Shown here piece after piece: positions 18,003 through 26,447 of a stretch of DNA of 64,000 nt. The stretch's first letter is position 1. The number at the start of each line of letters is the position of its first letter. The DNA is from UBA5436 sp050951845 (GTDB lineage Bacteria; Bacillota; Clostridia; Saccharofermentanales; DTU023), in contig JBMNJV010000006.1 of NCBI GenBank assembly GCA_050951845.1, positions 1 through 64,000 on the forward strand. The letters run 5' to 3'. The notes under the pieces are model-generated. The model was not told the DNA's origin. It did not search any database and was given only the letters and a program-made list of their open reading frames with translations. The position numbers and the translations under genes were made by a program.

Positions 18003-19226
18003 CTAATAGGCAAGTCGTTTCAGGCCTTCCGCCAAGGCTTTTACTCCTTGTACGATATCTTCTGTTTTCGTGTACTCCTCAACATTATGACTGATACCTT
18101 TGACCGAAGGAACAAAAATCATCGCCGTCGGCACATGCGGACCGAAAATTTGTGAATCATGGCCGGCACCGGAATGCATTACTTGATAATCCAGCTGATA
18201 GTCTTCGCAGACTTTTTCCAGCAGGTTAACAATATCATCATCCATCTTGACAGGGGGTTCATCCATCCAGTTATCAATATCAATTTCGATATTCATACCT
18301 TCTGCAATGTTCCTCATATTGTTCTCAACCTTTTCTGTAAACTCATCGAGAACATATTGATTCGGATGACGACAATCCATGGAGAACAGAACTTCTCCCG
18401 GCACGACATTCACAACATTCGGCTCAACGGAAACACGACCAAACGTTAAGACCAGAGGATCGCCTTCTTCTTTTGCCATATCAATGCTACTTTGAATCAT
18501 GCGCGACATCGCTTCTACCACATCACGGCGATAGCACATTTTTGTCGTGCCGGCATGATTTGCTTCTCCCTTTAAGGTAATGCCATAACGTTTTTGCCCG
18601 ACGATGGCATTTACAACTCCGACTGCTAATTCTTCCATTTCCAAGGTATTACCCTGTTCGACATGTAACTCGATGAAGGCATCCATGTCTTTAAACTGAG
18701 GTTCTCCCTCTAAGAAATCAAAGCCCGCATCACGCATAGCATCGACAAATTTTATTCCTTCAGAATCTTCAATGTCGATTACATCGTTATTATCAGCAAG
18801 CCCGAATATGTTTTTTGAACCCCAAAAAGCGTACGGGAACCTGGATCCTTCTTCTTCCGCCATCACGATCAGACGCAGGGACTTTTTCGGTTTTCCGTTG
18901 CGGAGCAAAGCTCGAATCGCAATAAGACCTGCAACAATACCGAGTTGACCGTCATAAGCTCCTCCGTGAACAACCGTATCCACATGCGAACCGGTGGCAA
19001 TAATACTGTCAGGTTCTTCGGTACCTTCAATCGTTCCGAAGAGATTACCGACCGCATCATATTCGATTTTCATACCGAGTTCACGCATTTTTTCTTCCAG
19101 CCCTTTGACCGCACGGATCCAAGCCGGACTATACAGCAAACGCGTTGTACCGGGACCTTCCACGTCGGAAATAGATGATAGCCATTCTACCAGTTCATTT
19201 ACTTCTTGATTTGTTACTTCGATCAT
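18003..19226 (-). CDS. allC: Allantoate amidohydrolase (M20 family)
   Basis: Hydrolyses allantoate to ureidoglycine, releasing ammonia and CO2. The 407-aa binuclear metal enzyme shows TGSHVDTVVHGGAYDG (His and bridging Asp), EEEGSRF (catalytic and ligand Glu), ELHVEQG (His), and C-terminal SGAGHD plus GISHN (His). The dimerisation/substrate segment NHAGTTKM is present. Related M20 enzymes include beta-ureidopropionase, N-carbamoyl amino acid hydrolase and ureidoglycolate amidohydrolase. Adjacency to allE and allD selects allantoate. AGGAAGAG precedes the ATG. Two strong hairpins separate it from allD upstream. Confidence 0.92.
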   Translation of the reverse strand: MIEVTNQEVNELVEWLSSISDVEGPGTTRLLYSPAWIRAVKGLEEKMRELGMKIEYDAVGNLFGTIEGTEEPDSIIATGSHVDTVVHGGAYDGQLGIVAGLIAIRALLRNGKPKKSLRLIVMAEEEGSRFPYAFWGSKNIFGLADNNDVIDIEDSEGIKFVDAMRDAGFDFLEGEPQFKDMDAFIELHVEQGNTLEMEELAVGVVNAIVGQKRYGITLKGEANHAGTTKMCYRRDVVEAMSRMIQSSIDMAKEEGDPLVLTFGRVSVEPNVVNVVPGEVLFSMDCRHPNQYVLDEFTEKVENNMRNIAEGMNIEIDIDNWMDEPPVKMDDDIVNLLEKVCEDYQLDYQVMHSGAGHDSQIFGPHVPTAMIFVPSVKGISHNVEEYTKTEDIVQGVKALAEGLKRLAY

Positions 19227-19243
19227 GTCACACTCTCTTCCTG

Positions 19244-19292
19244 AAATGAGATTAAATAATATAAACTGACTTTATATTAGCTAATCTCATTT
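19244..19292. other. Long hairpin just upstream of allC
   Basis: AAATGAGATTA (19244-19254) pairs with TAATCTCATTT (19282-19292). After a 2-nt internal mismatch the stem continues with TAATATAAA/TTTATATTA around a 5-nt loop. It lies between allD and the allC ribosome binding site inside a presumed operon, so it may set mRNA processing or differential expression. Confidence 0.7.
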
Positions 19293-19306
19293 GCTTTGGT
19301 TTTTTC

Positions 19307-19333
19307 TTTATTAAATAAACTTTATTTAATAAA
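19307..19333. other. Perfect AT-rich palindrome between allD and allC
   Basis: TTTATTAAATAAA at 19307-19319 and TTTATTTAATAAA at 19321-19333 are perfect inverted copies separated by a single base. It is the second hairpin in the 136-bp allD-allC gap and could be an operator or an RNA element. Confidence 0.65.
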
Positions 19334-19362
19334 CATTCCTTAAGTACATTACCCTTACTGAA

Positions 19363-20430
19363 TTATTCAGCAAAAATACCTTTACCGTCATAGTTATTAA
19401 AATGAACATCATCCGATTTGAGGTAATCAACAATTGGTTCCGGAATCAGCACACCGTTTTTCAGATGGTTTTGATAACGGATAAGTCCTCTTTCACCGGG
19501 ATAGAAAACTTGATCATATCCTGTTGCGGGTCTGACATCATGTAAATCATTCACTACTCCGTCAACTGTAGCTTTGAATTTTTCCAATCCTACAAAGCGT
19601 TCAGGATCTATAGCGATAAATAACTGACCCAAATCACGTCCTTTGGAAAGATCTGCATACATGGAGGATACATGTTTTCCGTAAGGTACTCCTAAAAGAA
19701 CACCTGACAACATATCAACCAGCATCATCAAGCCATATCCTTTTGCTCCTGCAATAGGAAGTAATCCGTGCACATTGTGAGGATCCGTAGTATTAACACC
19801 GTCACTGTCAACTGCCCAGTCAGCAGGAATATTTCTGCCTTTGGATCTTGCATCCAGTATTTTGCCCCAGGCCTGGACTGTTGTCGCCATATCAAAAGTG
19901 ACTGGAGGACCGTCATTTCTCGGAGCGGCAAAAGCCAGAGGGTTAGTACCGTAAAATACCTCTGCACCACCGGTCGGTACAGCCATAGGGTCAGATTGGC
20001 ACATTGCAATAGCAAAAAGATCTGCTTCTGCAATCTTGTTTGTATAATAGGAAAGAGTTCCGGTATGGCTGCATTTGGCAACACCAACTACTGCAACACC
20101 GGATTCTTTCGCCATATCAATTACATAAGGAAGTGCCTCATTAGCTACATAATGCCCTTGTCCATTGTCACCATGCAATATTCCTGTCGACGCTCCGGTT
20201 TTTTCGAATTTCAAATCAGGACTTGCAGTAACTCCTCCCTTTGCGGCTCTTTCTGAATAATATTCAACACGAACCGCACCGTGAGAGTGAATACCTCTTA
20301 AATCAGCATAAGTTAAATGGTTAGCTGTTTCTTCAGCAACTTCATCAGGAAGTCCTGCACTCATCAACTTGTTTTTCATCAAAGCATGTAATTCATCTGC
20401 TTGCAATAAAATCAATTTTTCTTCCGCCAT
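19363..20430 (-). CDS. allD: Ureidoglycolate dehydrogenase
   Basis: Oxidises ureidoglycolate to oxalurate with NAD(P). The 355-aa protein belongs to the LDH2/MDHG2 oxidoreductase family. It shows RGIHSHG with catalytic His near the N-terminus, CSHTGTLSYY, and YGTNPLAFAAPR, a nucleotide-binding signature of the family. GAAAGG precedes the ATG by about 11 nt. It is 27 bp downstream of allE, in the order expected for channelling ureidoglycolate toward oxalurate rather than glyoxylate. Other family members act on malate or sulpholactate, but the neighbours make AllD strongly preferred. Confidence 0.93.
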   Translation of the reverse strand: MAEEKLILLQADELHALMKNKLMSAGLPDEVAEETANHLTYADLRGIHSHGAVRVEYYSERAAKGGVTASPDLKFEKTGASTGILHGDNGQGHYVANEALPYVIDMAKESGVAVVGVAKCSHTGTLSYYTNKIAEADLFAIAMCQSDPMAVPTGGAEVFYGTNPLAFAAPRNDGPPVTFDMATTVQAWGKILDARSKGRNIPADWAVDSDGVNTTDPHNVHGLLPIAGAKGYGLMMLVDMLSGVLLGVPYGKHVSSMYADLSKGRDLGQLFIAIDPERFVGLEKFKATVDGVVNDLHDVRPATGYDQVFYPGERGLIRYQNHLKNGVLIPEPIVDYLKSDDVHFNNYDGKGIFAE

Positions 20431-20457
20431 TTCTATTTTTACCTTTCTCTTAATAAA

Positions 20458-21246
20458 TTATACTCCAGGATGTCTGTTGCTATCCTTGGAATAAATATAT
20501 GCCAACGGTTCATCTCTGCCTACTGCATACGCACATTGCGGACAGTACGGTCCCATATAAATATAATCACCTTTTTCAACAGGGAACCATTTATTATCAA
20601 GGTTATACATACCCTGACCCGACAACAGATAAGCTCCATGTTCTTGGAAATGTGTTTCTACATAACCATGAGAAGCTCCCGGTTCAAAAGAAAGTATATG
20701 CATGTTCATATCAAAACCTAAATCATCTGTAGGCAGAAAGTCCCAGAGAAGAACATCAGACATGCCTTCATATTCTGAAGGTGTCAGATCATTTTTATTG
20801 CCGACCACTCTGTACGCTTTGTGTCCTTCAATAGCATCATATTTTCTCTGTAATAAAAATGTTTCTGTCATATCGGCTTGAGCATTCTTAAAATACATAA
20901 CTTCACCGGCAGGAAAGAAAGCATATCCTCCGTCTTCAAGAATATATGTCTCAGAACCGTCACTGACTTCCAACTTTCCTGACATTACATAGACAAAAGA
21001 CTCTATTCCGTCACCGCCGAATCCGAGTTCGTTTTTTCCATCTTCTAAAAATTCACAAAGGAAATCTGAGAAAGTAGCACCAAGTCTCGGAGAACCAAGA
21101 ATAGTAATATTTACATTTTCAAATCCCGGCACCGAGTTTTTAACTAAACCGTCATGAGGGAGAATGGCATATCTGCCAATTTCTATGACAGCACGGCTTT
21201 CCAATAACCCGTCCCGATAACCTGTCTTATTGTTTTTGTAGCCCAT
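20458..21246 (-). CDS. allE: (S)-ureidoglycine aminohydrolase
   Basis: Converts (S)-ureidoglycine to (S)-ureidoglycolate plus ammonia in a Mn-dependent reaction. The 262-aa bicupin begins with a GYRDGLLESRAV segment typical of the family. The second cupin carries PGASHGYVETHFQEHGAY with Glu/His metal ligands and GDYIYMGPYCPQCAYA with a Gln ligand. AGGAGG precedes the ATG. It is the first gene of the allE-allD-allC-permease-allB run. The 519-bp region upstream separates it from allH. Confidence 0.93.
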   Translation of the reverse strand: MGYKNNKTGYRDGLLESRAVIEIGRYAILPHDGLVKNSVPGFENVNITILGSPRLGATFSDFLCEFLEDGKNELGFGGDGIESFVYVMSGKLEVSDGSETYILEDGGYAFFPAGEVMYFKNAQADMTETFLLQRKYDAIEGHKAYRVVGNKNDLTPSEYEGMSDVLLWDFLPTDDLGFDMNMHILSFEPGASHGYVETHFQEHGAYLLSGQGMYNLDNKWFPVEKGDYIYMGPYCPQCAYAVGRDEPLAYIYSKDSNRHPGV

Positions 21247-21765
21247 ACGATAAAAACCTCCTGTTCATCCGTTATTAAATTGATGTTAAATTAATGTAAT
21301 ATTATTTGTATAATTTGTAGACTCTCCATAATAATTAGCATTATATTGTATTTTATTTGAAAAAGCTACATATTAAACATTTTTCATGAATTTTTTTAAC
21401 TTTCAATGTGCAGAGTGTAAAATCCTGCATATGAGTTTAGTAAAATTCTGTCAATTTAATGTTCTAAAGAATTAACGAGATTATGTTGATCCATGCTTCA
21501 TACCTATCTCAAACATGAATTTTTATTCTTTATATTTAATTTTTATAAGATTTTAAGCAAACCTTTTTAAAATGCTTTTTAAAGTTATTTTAATAAGTGG
21601 CATTATCCTTGAATAATGTTTCACAAGTTACGGAATAGCCAAGTCTATGTCACATTATCTGTCAGGAAATCACCAATAACTTTAATGTAATATTTTATAA
21701 ATTAAAGTCTTGTATGATTTTATTGAAGTATGTAACCAAGTCAGTTACCTGTCGGAAGTGAAGAT
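21247..21765. other. Long intergenic region upstream of allE
   Basis: This very AT-rich 519-bp region has no credible ORF on either strand. A minus-strand TATAAT (plus 21340-21345) lies about 95 bp before allE, but no good -35 accompanies it. A weak GTAAC/GTTAC pair lies near 21732-21748, after the allH stop. The size suggests the main control region of the ureide operon, but I cannot define the operator. Confidence 0.4.
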
Positions 21766-22770
21766 TTATTGAGAATTCAATGTTTGAATAATAATAGAAA
21801 GACCAGTATATACTCCCAAAAGAGTATCTGTTCCGGAACTCGCTCCGAGTTCATTGACTTTTCTGAAATAATATCCCGATGACGGTGAACTTTCGTCATT
21901 GAAAACATTTTCCAGAACATCTCTTAATGCTTTGTTGCTTTTTCCCGCTGCACAATATAACAACATTTCATGACTCACTTTTGTTGTCAGCTGCTCACAA
22001 TTTCTGATAATCTCCTGATTCAGAGACAAAATCTTATCTAAACTATTCTCCGCATATATGCTTCCGTATACGGAAGCCGCCATTAATCCGGCCAAAAAAT
22101 CATCCATGTGAGGAGTCAAACCGAATCCGAAACCTATAATCAAGCAAGCCGCCCGGTGAATCTCTTGCAAAATATCATCACCTGAAGACAGATCCGTTTT
22201 TTTCGGAGCTTCCGCTGAAATGAGATGAGAATAATGCTTCGAATACAATCTCATAAATTGAAGGAACCGATCTTTTATCACAGTTTCTTTTTCTGTAAAA
22301 GGAACGGGATCGGAAAATAATGATGAAATTGGCGGCAACCCTTGTATTAAACACTGTACCAGAGGATATATCCCTGCTTGATGTCCCTCATGGACTAAAA
22401 ATAAGGCAAGAGCATCAGATTTTTTTTGTAAATTTTCACTTGATGCCGGTACAAACGAAAAATCCGGAGAGCTTTTCCATTTAGCGGCAGACTTCAGATA
22501 AACGCGAAATCCGATATCTTGTATTTCGAAGTACATCGGAAAGAATTTAACTTTTTGCCCCCGGATTAATCCAATCAGCTTGAAAGATTGACTATAGGGC
22601 ACTGTGACTGAATAATGATTAATCGGACGAGAGGCATGCGCAACTGTAATCAGACGGCCGTTCTCCAGAATAATATTAAAACTGGTATCGAAAACTGAAT
22701 GAATTTCTCCAATTTTTATTTTATCATTCAAGTCTTCTGATAGAGTTTTACATATTTCCAAAGCATACAC
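21766..22770 (-). CDS. allH: DUF2877 protein, AllH subunit of oxamate carbamoyltransferase
   Basis: A 334-aa soluble protein of the YlbF/DUF2877 family, recognised by GFGFGLTPHMDDFLAG in the C-terminal half, TTKVSHEMLLYCAAG and GASSGTDTLLGV. In E. coli the family member AllH works with FdrA (AllF) and YlbE (AllG) in the carbamoyltransferase that releases oxamate and carbamoyl phosphate from oxalurate. Here it lies 7.7 kb upstream of the fused AllF-AllG gene, directly downstream of ftsH and before allE. It starts with GTG at 22770, with a GAGGGGA site 10 nt upstream. Confidence 0.85.
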   Translation of the reverse strand: MYALEICKTLSEDLNDKIKIGEIHSVFDTSFNIILENGRLITVAHASRPINHYSVTVPYSQSFKLIGLIRGQKVKFFPMYFEIQDIGFRVYLKSAAKWKSSPDFSFVPASSENLQKKSDALALFLVHEGHQAGIYPLVQCLIQGLPPISSLFSDPVPFTEKETVIKDRFLQFMRLYSKHYSHLISAEAPKKTDLSSGDDILQEIHRAACLIIGFGFGLTPHMDDFLAGLMAASVYGSIYAENSLDKILSLNQEIIRNCEQLTTKVSHEMLLYCAAGKSNKALRDVLENVFNDESSPSSGYYFRKVNELGASSGTDTLLGVYTGLSIIIQTLNSQ

Positions 22771-22828
22771 AATCAGCAGGTCCCCTCGTCTTCATCTTCT
22801 ATGATTATAAAAGTATTCGCTTAATAGA

Positions 22829-24739
22829 TTATGATTTCAGTGGCGGAGACTGACCAAGTTCGGAAATATATTGATCATCCGGATCTGCTAACGGTTTGAA
22901 TTCTACAGCATATTCCTGATACAGTTTTTCAAATTCAGGACCTTCGATTTTTTCAACTTCGAGCAGAAGTTCCGAAACTTTTTCCAAGAGCACTTTCTCA
23001 CGCTTAAGAATTGCCAAAGTTTCAGCATACGCCTGATCTAAAACACTCTTCACTTCCTGATCAATTTGTGCCAATAAATATTCACTGTAATTGCCGTTAC
23101 TATGCGTATAATCCCTTCCCAAAAAAACTTCTTCATGAGTAGTCAGGGAATAATTTTTTAATTTATCACTCATGCCATATTTTGTAATCATATCACGAGC
23201 GGTTTTATTGCATGTTTGTAAATCGGACGAAGCACCGGTAGAAATCTCATTAAAGATTATTTCTTCCGCTCCTCTGCCGCCTAAAGCATATAAAATTTCA
23301 TCATATAACTGTTCTTTAGTTAAATAGTTGAAATCTTCATTCGGTTTTGCAGCAGTATATCCTCCGGCACCGCCCGCAGGAATTATCGTGATGCGCTCAA
23401 CACGTTTGGTATCGGAAACCGATCTCAGAACCACTGCATGTCCGGCTTCATGATAAGCTGTGATTTTGCGATCTTTATCCGACATCATGCTGCTTTTCTT
23501 TTCCGGTCCGATTGTAACTTTATATACCGCCTCACTGATATCTTCATAAAAAATCCGATCGGCATTTTTTCTGGCAGCCAACAGAGCCGCCTCATTCAAC
23601 AAGTTGGCTAAATCGGCACCGGTAAAACCGGGCGTAAGCTTTGCTATTTCTTCCAAACTAACCGTCGAATCTAAAGGTTTATCTTTGGCATGAACCTGAA
23701 GAATTGCTGCACGACCTGCCAAATCCGGACGCATAACCGTAATTCTGCGGTCAAATCTGCCCGGTCTTAACAATGCGGGATCCAAAATATCCGGTCGGTT
23801 CGTTGCAGCCATTACAATTACACCTTCATTGGGACCGAAACCGTCCATCTCAACCAAGAGCTGATTTAAGGTCTGTTCTCTTTCATCATGGCCGCCGCCA
23901 AGTCCGGCGCCGCGTTGCCGGCCGACCGCATCAATCTCATCGATAAAAATAATCGAAGGTGATTTTTTCTTGGCTTCATCAAACATATCCCTGACCCGGG
24001 ATGCACCTACACCGACAAACATTTCAACAAAGTCCGAACCGGAAATCGAGAAAAACGGAACACCGGCTTCGCCTGCAACTGCTTTGCCCAATAAAGTTTT
24101 TCCTGTTCCCGGAGCACCGACTAAGAGAATACCGCGCGGAATCCGGGCACCTAATCTGGAATATTTATCCGAGTTTTTTAAGAAATCAACAACTTCCTGT
24201 AATTCGGCTTTTTCTTCATCTGCGCCGGCTACATCATCAAAAGTAATCTCATTGTCATCGGGATTACTGAGTCTTGCCCGGCTGCGACCGAAATTCATGG
24301 TACTTCTGCCGTCACCGGCTTGACGATTAAACGTAAACCAAACAAAGAAGACCATACCGCCGATCATCAATAAAACTAAAATAACATTAAAAACACTGTA
24401 AAAATCCGTCGGCTTATTATAATCGTAAGTTTCAATTTCACCTTTTTTATAGGCTTCTTCAAAATTCTTGAAAAGATCACCAACCAAAGCAGGATGAATT
24501 TGTTTTGAATAAACTTTACCGGGTTGCCCGTTTTGGTCTTTCAGAGTAACTTCAAGTTTATCGCCATCCATCTTGACCGATTTGATCTGTTTTTCTTCCA
24601 ACTGTTTTTGTAAATCGGATAAATAAATTTGATCCGGATTGTTTACTCTTGACATAAAATAGGATGATAATAAAATCACCGCTAATAAAACTATATAAAA
24701 AGACATTCCGGAAGATCGGTTTTTCTTTTTATTCCCCAT
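22829..24739 (-). CDS. ftsH: ATP-dependent zinc metalloprotease FtsH
   Basis: A membrane-anchored hexameric AAA+ protease that degrades unassembled membrane proteins and regulators. It has two N-terminal membrane helices flanking a short external domain. The AAA domain has Walker A GAPGTGKT, Walker B IIFIDEID, and a second region of homology near AATNRPDILDPALLRPGRFDRR (split in my reading at the Arg fingers). The zinc site is HEAGH. I place the start at 24739, with AGGAGG 6 nt upstream, giving 636 aa and an 11-bp overlap with hpt. An upstream in-frame ATG would add 32 unconserved residues inside hpt. The hpt-ftsH order is classic for Firmicutes. Confidence 0.96.
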   Translation of the reverse strand: MGNKKKNRSSGMSFYIVLLAVILLSSYFMSRVNNPDQIYLSDLQKQLEEKQIKSVKMDGDKLEVTLKDQNGQPGKVYSKQIHPALVGDLFKNFEEAYKKGEIETYDYNKPTDFYSVFNVILVLLMIGGMVFFVWFTFNRQAGDGRSTMNFGRSRARLSNPDDNEITFDDVAGADEEKAELQEVVDFLKNSDKYSRLGARIPRGILLVGAPGTGKTLLGKAVAGEAGVPFFSISGSDFVEMFVGVGASRVRDMFDEAKKKSPSIIFIDEIDAVGRQRGAGLGGGHDEREQTLNQLLVEMDGFGPNEGVIVMAATNRPDILDPALLRPGRFDRRITVMRPDLAGRAAILQVHAKDKPLDSTVSLEEIAKLTPGFTGADLANLLNEAALLAARKNADRIFYEDISEAVYKVTIGPEKKSSMMSDKDRKITAYHEAGHAVVLRSVSDTKRVERITIIPAGGAGGYTAAKPNEDFNYLTKEQLYDEILYALGGRGAEEIIFNEISTGASSDLQTCNKTARDMITKYGMSDKLKNYSLTTHEEVFLGRDYTHSNGNYSEYLLAQIDQEVKSVLDQAYAETLAILKREKVLLEKVSELLLEVEKIEGPEFEKLYQEYAVEFKPLADPDDQYISELGQSPPLKS

Positions 24740-25271
24740 CTGTTTCCTCCTGATCATACTCCGAAAGCACGCAGATATCAGGCAAATTTCGATATTGTCC
24801 ATTGTAATCAAGACCGTATCCGACAATGAATTCATCAGGAATCTGTCTGCCTATATAATCAACTTTTACTTCTGCTCTTCTGCGATCAGGTTTATCAAAA
24901 CATGCACATATTTTCAAACTTGCGGGATTTCTGTTTTTCAACATCTCTACTAAGTGCGAGAGAGTTAAGCCGGAGTCGATAATATCTTCAACCAGTATTA
25001 TATGCTTATCTTCGATAGTATTATCCAAGTCTTTAATTATCTTTACATCACCTGAACTCTTGGTGCCTGTGTAACTTGAAACCGACATAAAATCAATCTC
25101 ACAGGGAACTTCGATTTCTCGCATTAAATCCGCTAAAAAAACAATGGCGCCCTTCAAAATACAGATCAAAACAATATCCTTACCTTGATAGTCTGAAGTT
25201 ATTTGTGCTCCTAAGCGCTTGCAAATTGTTTTAATTTCTTCTTTGGATACCAGAATTTCTGAAATATACAT
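24729..25271 (-). CDS. hpt: Hypoxanthine phosphoribosyltransferase
   Basis: Salvages hypoxanthine or guanine with PRPP to IMP or GMP. The 180-aa protein has the PRPP-binding motif VEDIIDSGLTL near the middle, the flexible-loop segment SVSSYTGTKSSG, and a C-terminal base-binding region with FIVGYGLDYNGQYRNLP. GAAAG lies before the ATG. It has its own extended -10 promoter and overlaps ftsH at its 3' end, so the two are translationally close. It lies near the ureide cluster, but in Firmicutes this position is conserved for other reasons. Confidence 0.95.
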   Translation of the reverse strand: MYISEILVSKEEIKTICKRLGAQITSDYQGKDIVLICILKGAIVFLADLMREIEVPCEIDFMSVSSYTGTKSSGDVKIIKDLDNTIEDKHIILVEDIIDSGLTLSHLVEMLKNRNPASLKICACFDKPDRRRAEVKVDYIGRQIPDEFIVGYGLDYNGQYRNLPDICVLSEYDQEETDGE

Positions 25272-25304
25272 ATAATTATCACTTTCAATTGTTTTTATTT
25301 TTCA

Positions 25305-25313
25305 ATTATACCA
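25305..25313 (-). promoter_or_regulatory. Extended -10 promoter for hpt-ftsH
   Basis: On the minus strand TGG precedes TATAAT (plus 25305-25310), an extended -10 element, about 34 bp before the hpt start codon. The -35 region TGGAAT at 17 bp is weak, as is common for extended -10 promoters. Confidence 0.6.
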
Positions 25314-25409
25314 AGAGACTATTTTGAATTCCACTTATCAAACAAAATCTCAATAGCTGCAAGAAAAATCAGATTGTCTTTTGTTGTTCATCCATGAAAT
25401 CATTAAACG

Positions 25410-26423
25410 TTACTCCGACAATAAAATCAGTCTTGATTTGTATCTTTTGATTATGATGCCATCACCGATATTGATCTGTTTATTACCATGTTCACCATGG
25501 ACTATCTGCCAAATCTGTTCAAATTGAGAATAACTGAGAATTTTATCGGATGTTTTATTTTGCACCCATTGATCAATAACTTGCTTAAACAAAGTACGCG
25601 GCAATTGCTTCACTTTCTTCAGAGATAATGCCGTATCTTCAATCAAACATTCGGAAAATACCTTGTTGCCCATCCAAAGCAATGCATCTTCCGCTTCATT
25701 CATATTATATGCCATTCTCGCAATTAAAGGTTTAATATCATAACCGACCATTTCACTCCATAAAGGAAGCAAATGGTTACGTATCCTGTTGCGCAGGTAA
25801 AGGTCAGATTGATTAGTCCGGTCTTCAACCCACTGCCAATTTTGTTCGGTAACCAATTCGGTTAATTCTTTTTTGCTGACACAAAGCAAAGGTCTGATCA
25901 AATAATTTTCTTGGATTCTTAAAGTACTTAGTCCGGCTAATCCTGTGCCGCGTCCGATATTCAAGACAACTGATTCTGCCAAATCATCCTGATGATGTCC
26001 CAGAGCCACTTTGATGTCATAACCTCTGTACAACTTGTCTTTTTGCATTTTTTCAACCAATTCGGCAAAAAAAGCATAACGAGCAAAGCGTCCGGCTTCT
26101 TCTTCACCCTTTTGCCTTTGTTTAGCTAAAGATAGTACATTAACTTTTTTGATAAAAAGCGGGATATTTAATTCAGAACACAGATTTTCAACAAATAATT
26201 GATCCTGATCGGCTTCTTCTCTGATTTGATGATTCAGATGAGCTGTCACAATCTCCAGCTCATAGATATTTCTCTGCTGAAGCCAAAGAAAAAAATAGAG
26301 CAAATAAATTGAATCAATACCTCCGGACAAAGCAACAATCACTACAGTCCGCTGATTAATTAAATTATGCTCTTGGCAATAGTTTTTGATTTTGATAAAT
26401 TGACCGGAAAATTCTTCAATCAT
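25410..26423 (-). CDS. tilS: tRNA(Ile)-lysidine synthase
   Basis: Modifies C34 of the CAU-anticodon tRNA-Ile to lysidine so that it reads AUA. The PP-loop ATP pyrophosphatase motif SGGIDS is near residue 34, followed by THALNH-like TAHLNHQIREEAD and ALGHHQDDLAES, with RPLL at about residue 190. At 337 aa it is shorter than the 430-470 aa of most bacterial forms and appears to lack much of the C-terminal TilS domain, like the short Aquifex-type enzyme. It is 24 bp downstream of dnaB and upstream of hpt, the usual Firmicutes arrangement. Confidence 0.93.
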   Translation of the reverse strand: MIEEFSGQFIKIKNYCQEHNLINQRTVVIVALSGGIDSIYLLYFFLWLQQRNIYELEIVTAHLNHQIREEADQDQLFVENLCSELNIPLFIKKVNVLSLAKQRQKGEEEAGRFARYAFFAELVEKMQKDKLYRGYDIKVALGHHQDDLAESVVLNIGRGTGLAGLSTLRIQENYLIRPLLCVSKKELTELVTEQNWQWVEDRTNQSDLYLRNRIRNHLLPLWSEMVGYDIKPLIARMAYNMNEAEDALLWMGNKVFSECLIEDTALSLKKVKQLPRTLFKQVIDQWVQNKTSDKILSYSQFEQIWQIVHGEHGNKQINIGDGIIIKRYKSRLILLSE

Positions 26424-26447
26424 TTTAACAGCCCGACATTGATCCGC

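Noticed and set aside
18003..19226. N-carbamoyl amino acid hydrolase instead of allantoate amidohydrolase
   Set aside because: The family is shared, but adjacency to allE, allD, allB and the NCS1 permease makes allantoate the better substrate.
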